Assembly: GCA_946615875.1 (NCBI GenBank)
Contig: CAMOIK010000029.1
Coordinates: forward strand, 1 to 15,891
DNA from: an uncultured Verrucomicrobiota bacterium
GTDB taxonomy: Bacteria > Verrucomicrobiota > Kiritimatiellia > RFP12 > UBA1067
Direction of reading: 5' to 3'
Length of the DNA: 15,891 nucleotides
Every line of letters begins with the position of its first letter. Position 1 is the first letter of the stretch. Of this stretch, positions 14,492 through 15,891 are shown piece after piece. Position numbers and translations under genes: made by a program. A model generated the notes under the pieces. The model saw only the letters and a program-made list of their open reading frames with translations. It ran no database searches and was not told the DNA's origin.

Positions 14492-15710
14492 ATCTCAGAC
14501 AGTCTATCGGGTTCTGCTTGGAAGCCTTCCATGCCGGGTAGAAGCCGAAAAACATCCCCACCAGAGCGGAGAAGAGAAATGCGTATATGGTGGAAGATAT
14601 CTGTATGAGTATCGGCCAGCCTTTGACCATGCCGATCGTGTGCGCCCCGGCGATGCCTACTGCCACGCCCACCGCTCCGCCAACCGTCGATAGCGCCACA
14701 GCCTCCAGCAGGAATTGCATGAGGATGTTGGCGGGCGTCGCGCCGATGGCCATGCGCAGGCCTATTTCCTTGATGCGCTCCGTTACGGAAACAAGCATGA
14801 TGTTCATTATGCCTATGCCCCCCACCAGTAGGGAAATGGCTGCGACCGCCGTGAGCAGCACGGTCATCAACTGGGAGACGGATCCGATGGTGTTCATGAT
14901 TTCGGTGGTGTCGCGCGTTTCAAAGTCGTCGTCCTGGTAGTCGGCGAGGTGGTGGCGCTGGCGCAGGAGCGCCGCTACCTCTCGCTTGGCCTCATCCAGG
15001 TCATCCATGGTGATGAGCGAGAGGTTCATCATGTTGATGTTGTTGAACTTGGACCTCTGAAGATACCTTTGCACTGCCGTGTATGGCGCCATAACTACGT
15101 CGTCTTGGTCCTGTCCCCAATTGTTCGCGCCTTTCGAGCCGAGGACGCCTACAACCTTGAAGGTCATGTTCTTCAGCCGCATGGTTTTGCCCACCGGGTC
15201 TTCGTCGTCAAAGAGGTTCGCTTTCACCGTTGTGCCCACGACGCAGACCCTGGCGGCGCGCCGCTCCTCTTCTTCTGAGAAGAATCTGCCGTCAGTCACC
15301 GTCCAGTTGCTGATAAGCAGTATGTCGGTGGAGACGCCCTGGACGTTGCCGGCCCAGTTTTTGGCGCCGTGCATCATCTGCACGTTCGTGCGCACTTGAG
15401 GACTTACGCCCTGCACCAGGTGCGGCAGCTCCTTCTTGATCGCCTCGGCGTCGCCTGCGGTCATGGTTTGGCCCTGTCCCATGCCGCCGGAGACCGCGCC
15501 GTGATTGCGTCTTTCGGGGAACACCATCATCAGGTTGTTTCCCATGGACGATATTTCCCTGACCATCATCGTCTGCGCACCCTGGCCGATAGCCATCACG
15601 GCGATGACGGCGGCGATGCCGACGATTATGCCCAGGCACGTCAGCAGGGAGCGCGTCTTGTTCCGCGCTATGGCCCTGCCGGCCACCTTGAATATCATCC
15701 ATAGGTTCAT
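14484..15710 (-). CDS. MacB/FtsX-type ABC transporter permease
   Basis: A 408-residue inner-membrane permease of the MacB/LolC/FtsX superfamily. The first membrane helix (about 21-43, SLLTCLGIIVGIAAVIAVMA) follows a basic RAIARNKTRS segment. A large extracytoplasmic MacB-type domain follows (about 45-270), then three C-terminal helices including ISLLVGGIGIMNIMLVSVTERIKEIGLRMAIGA, the family signature after helix 2, and a final FYPAWKASKQNPIDCLRYE tail. Such permeases pair with an ATPase; none is encoded in the window. Starts at 15770 and 15719 are also in frame. ATG 15710 is preferred from the family N-terminus and because a TATAAT lies at 15725-15720. It heads the minus-strand run, so its ATPase is probably encoded elsewhere. 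Confidence 0.9.
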   Translation of the reverse strand: MNLWMIFKVAGRAIARNKTRSLLTCLGIIVGIAAVIAVMAIGQGAQTMMVREISSMGNNLMMVFPERRNHGAVSGGMGQGQTMTAGDAEAIKKELPHLVQGVSPQVRTNVQMMHGAKNWAGNVQGVSTDILLISNWTVTDGRFFSEEEERRAARVCVVGTTVKANLFDDEDPVGKTMRLKNMTFKVVGVLGSKGANNWGQDQDDVVMAPYTAVQRYLQRSKFNNINMMNLSLITMDDLDEAKREVAALLRQRHHLADYQDDDFETRDTTEIMNTIGSVSQLMTVLLTAVAAISLLVGGIGIMNIMLVSVTERIKEIGLRMAIGATPANILMQFLLEAVALSTVGGAVGVAVGIAGAHTIGMVKGWPILIQISSTIYAFLFSALVGMFFGFYPAWKASKQNPIDCLRYE

Positions 15711-15748
15711 GTCCCGCATATTATACCATATTTTTCCGTTTGCGGGAC
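15711..15748. promoter_or_regulatory. Operator-like inverted repeat around the permease promoter
   Basis: GTCCCGCA at 15711-15718 and TGCGGGAC at 15741-15748 are perfect 8-bp inverted arms whose centres are 30 bp apart, about three helical turns. One arm covers the predicted transcription start and the other the -35 region, with the extended -10 between them. A third partial half-site, GCGGGAC, lies at 15794-15800. This arrangement fits a dimeric repressor, though a transcript hairpin is not excluded. Confidence 0.45.
15720..15728 (-). promoter_or_regulatory. Extended -10 promoter of the permease-nadA-smc run
   Basis: On the minus strand TGG (15728-15726) precedes a perfect TATAAT (15725-15720). 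There is no -35 match. Only nine bases separate the hexamer from ATG 15710, so transcription would start within about 3 nt of the start codon. The 14-base core AAATATGGTATAAT is identical to that at 305-318. Confidence 0.6.
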
Positions 15749-15755
15749 GTGCCTT

Positions 15756-15782
15756 CCGCATTCGCGCCATTCACGCCATTCA
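15756..15782. repeat. Tandem 9-bp repeat upstream of the permease promoter
   Basis: CGCCATTCA occurs at 15765-15773 and 15774-15782 in perfect tandem, preceded by a degenerate third unit CCGCATTCG at 15756-15764. On the minus strand the units read TGAATGGCG. It lies 30-60 bp upstream of the -10, where an activator could bind, or it may be simple slippage. Confidence 0.5.
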
Positions 15783-15891
15783 ACATTTTTTCCGCGGGAC
15801 CGGACGCCGCACCTCCAGGGAGAGCGAAACTCGCGCTCCACGGCCGCGCACCGAGGCGACGATTGTCACTTGGCGAAGCGATAGCTACGAC
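15783..15891. other. Right-edge non-coding sequence with a hairpin
   Basis: No gene is supported here. An imperfect hairpin spans 15819-15839: GGAG pairs with CTCC and GCGA with TCGC around a 3-base loop, with one A/G mismatch. TTTTTCCG precedes a GCGGGAC-type half-site here as well as at 15732-15748, so the two stretches resemble imperfect direct copies of each other. Confidence 0.35.

Noticed and set aside
15711..15770. Upstream starts (15719, 15770) for the ABC permease
   Set aside because: They would place the -10 element inside or next to the coding sequence and add residues before the family-typical N-terminus.
1..15891. tRNA, rRNA, CRISPR array, insertion sequence or prophage genes
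   Set aside because: Intergenic stretches are short and show no cloverleaf, regularly spaced repeats, transposase or integrase motifs.

Overview
The window is bacterial chromosome, about 60% GC in most places, tightly packed and without tRNA, rRNA, phage, transposase or CRISPR signals. The lineage cannot be fixed from sequence alone. A long IleS of the eukaryote-like (IleS2) type, a divergent short SMC, frequent absence of Shine-Dalgarno sequences and extended -10 promoters lying almost on the start codon would fit a member of the PVC group (for example Kiritimatiellota or a relative), but that placement is a low-confidence guess.

Layout. Positions 1-393 are non-coding, with an inverted repeat, a short direct repeat, an extended -10 promoter and two small hairpins. 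Positions 394-1791 (+) hold a three-gene overlapping or near-overlapping cluster of cysteine-rich proteins: an iron-sulfur-flavoprotein-like NAD(P)H/FMN reductase, a DUF4186 protein and a YkgJ-type CxxCxxCC protein. It converges, stop codon on stop codon, with a long minus-strand run covering 1788-15710. Read in its own direction, that run is: MacB/FtsX-type ABC permease, quinolinate synthase (nadA), smc, a HincII-family restriction-modification pair (methyltransferase then endonuclease), isoleucyl-tRNA synthetase (ileS), a short CstA-family transporter, and two half-size chromate transporters. Junctions are mostly overlaps or gaps of 1-47 nt. The exception is the roughly 160-nt AT-rich spacer in front of the methyltransferase.

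The restriction-modification block (about 7662-10172) is clearly lower in GC than its flanks and looks acquired. The endonuclease is recognisably HincII-like, with the catalytic Asp/Asp/Lys triad and the intercalating Gln all present, so it is predicted to recognise GTYRAC (Y = C or T, R = A or G). The window itself contains several GTYRAC sites, so the host must rely on the partner adenine methyltransferase.

Most unusual points: two nearly identical extended -10 promoters placed 7-9 nt before an ATG, which suggests leaderless transcripts; an 8-bp inverted repeat bracketing the core promoter of the ABC permease operon like an operator; a strongly reduced SMC hinge; and an acquired R-M cassette inserted just upstream of the essential gene ileS with no terminator between them.
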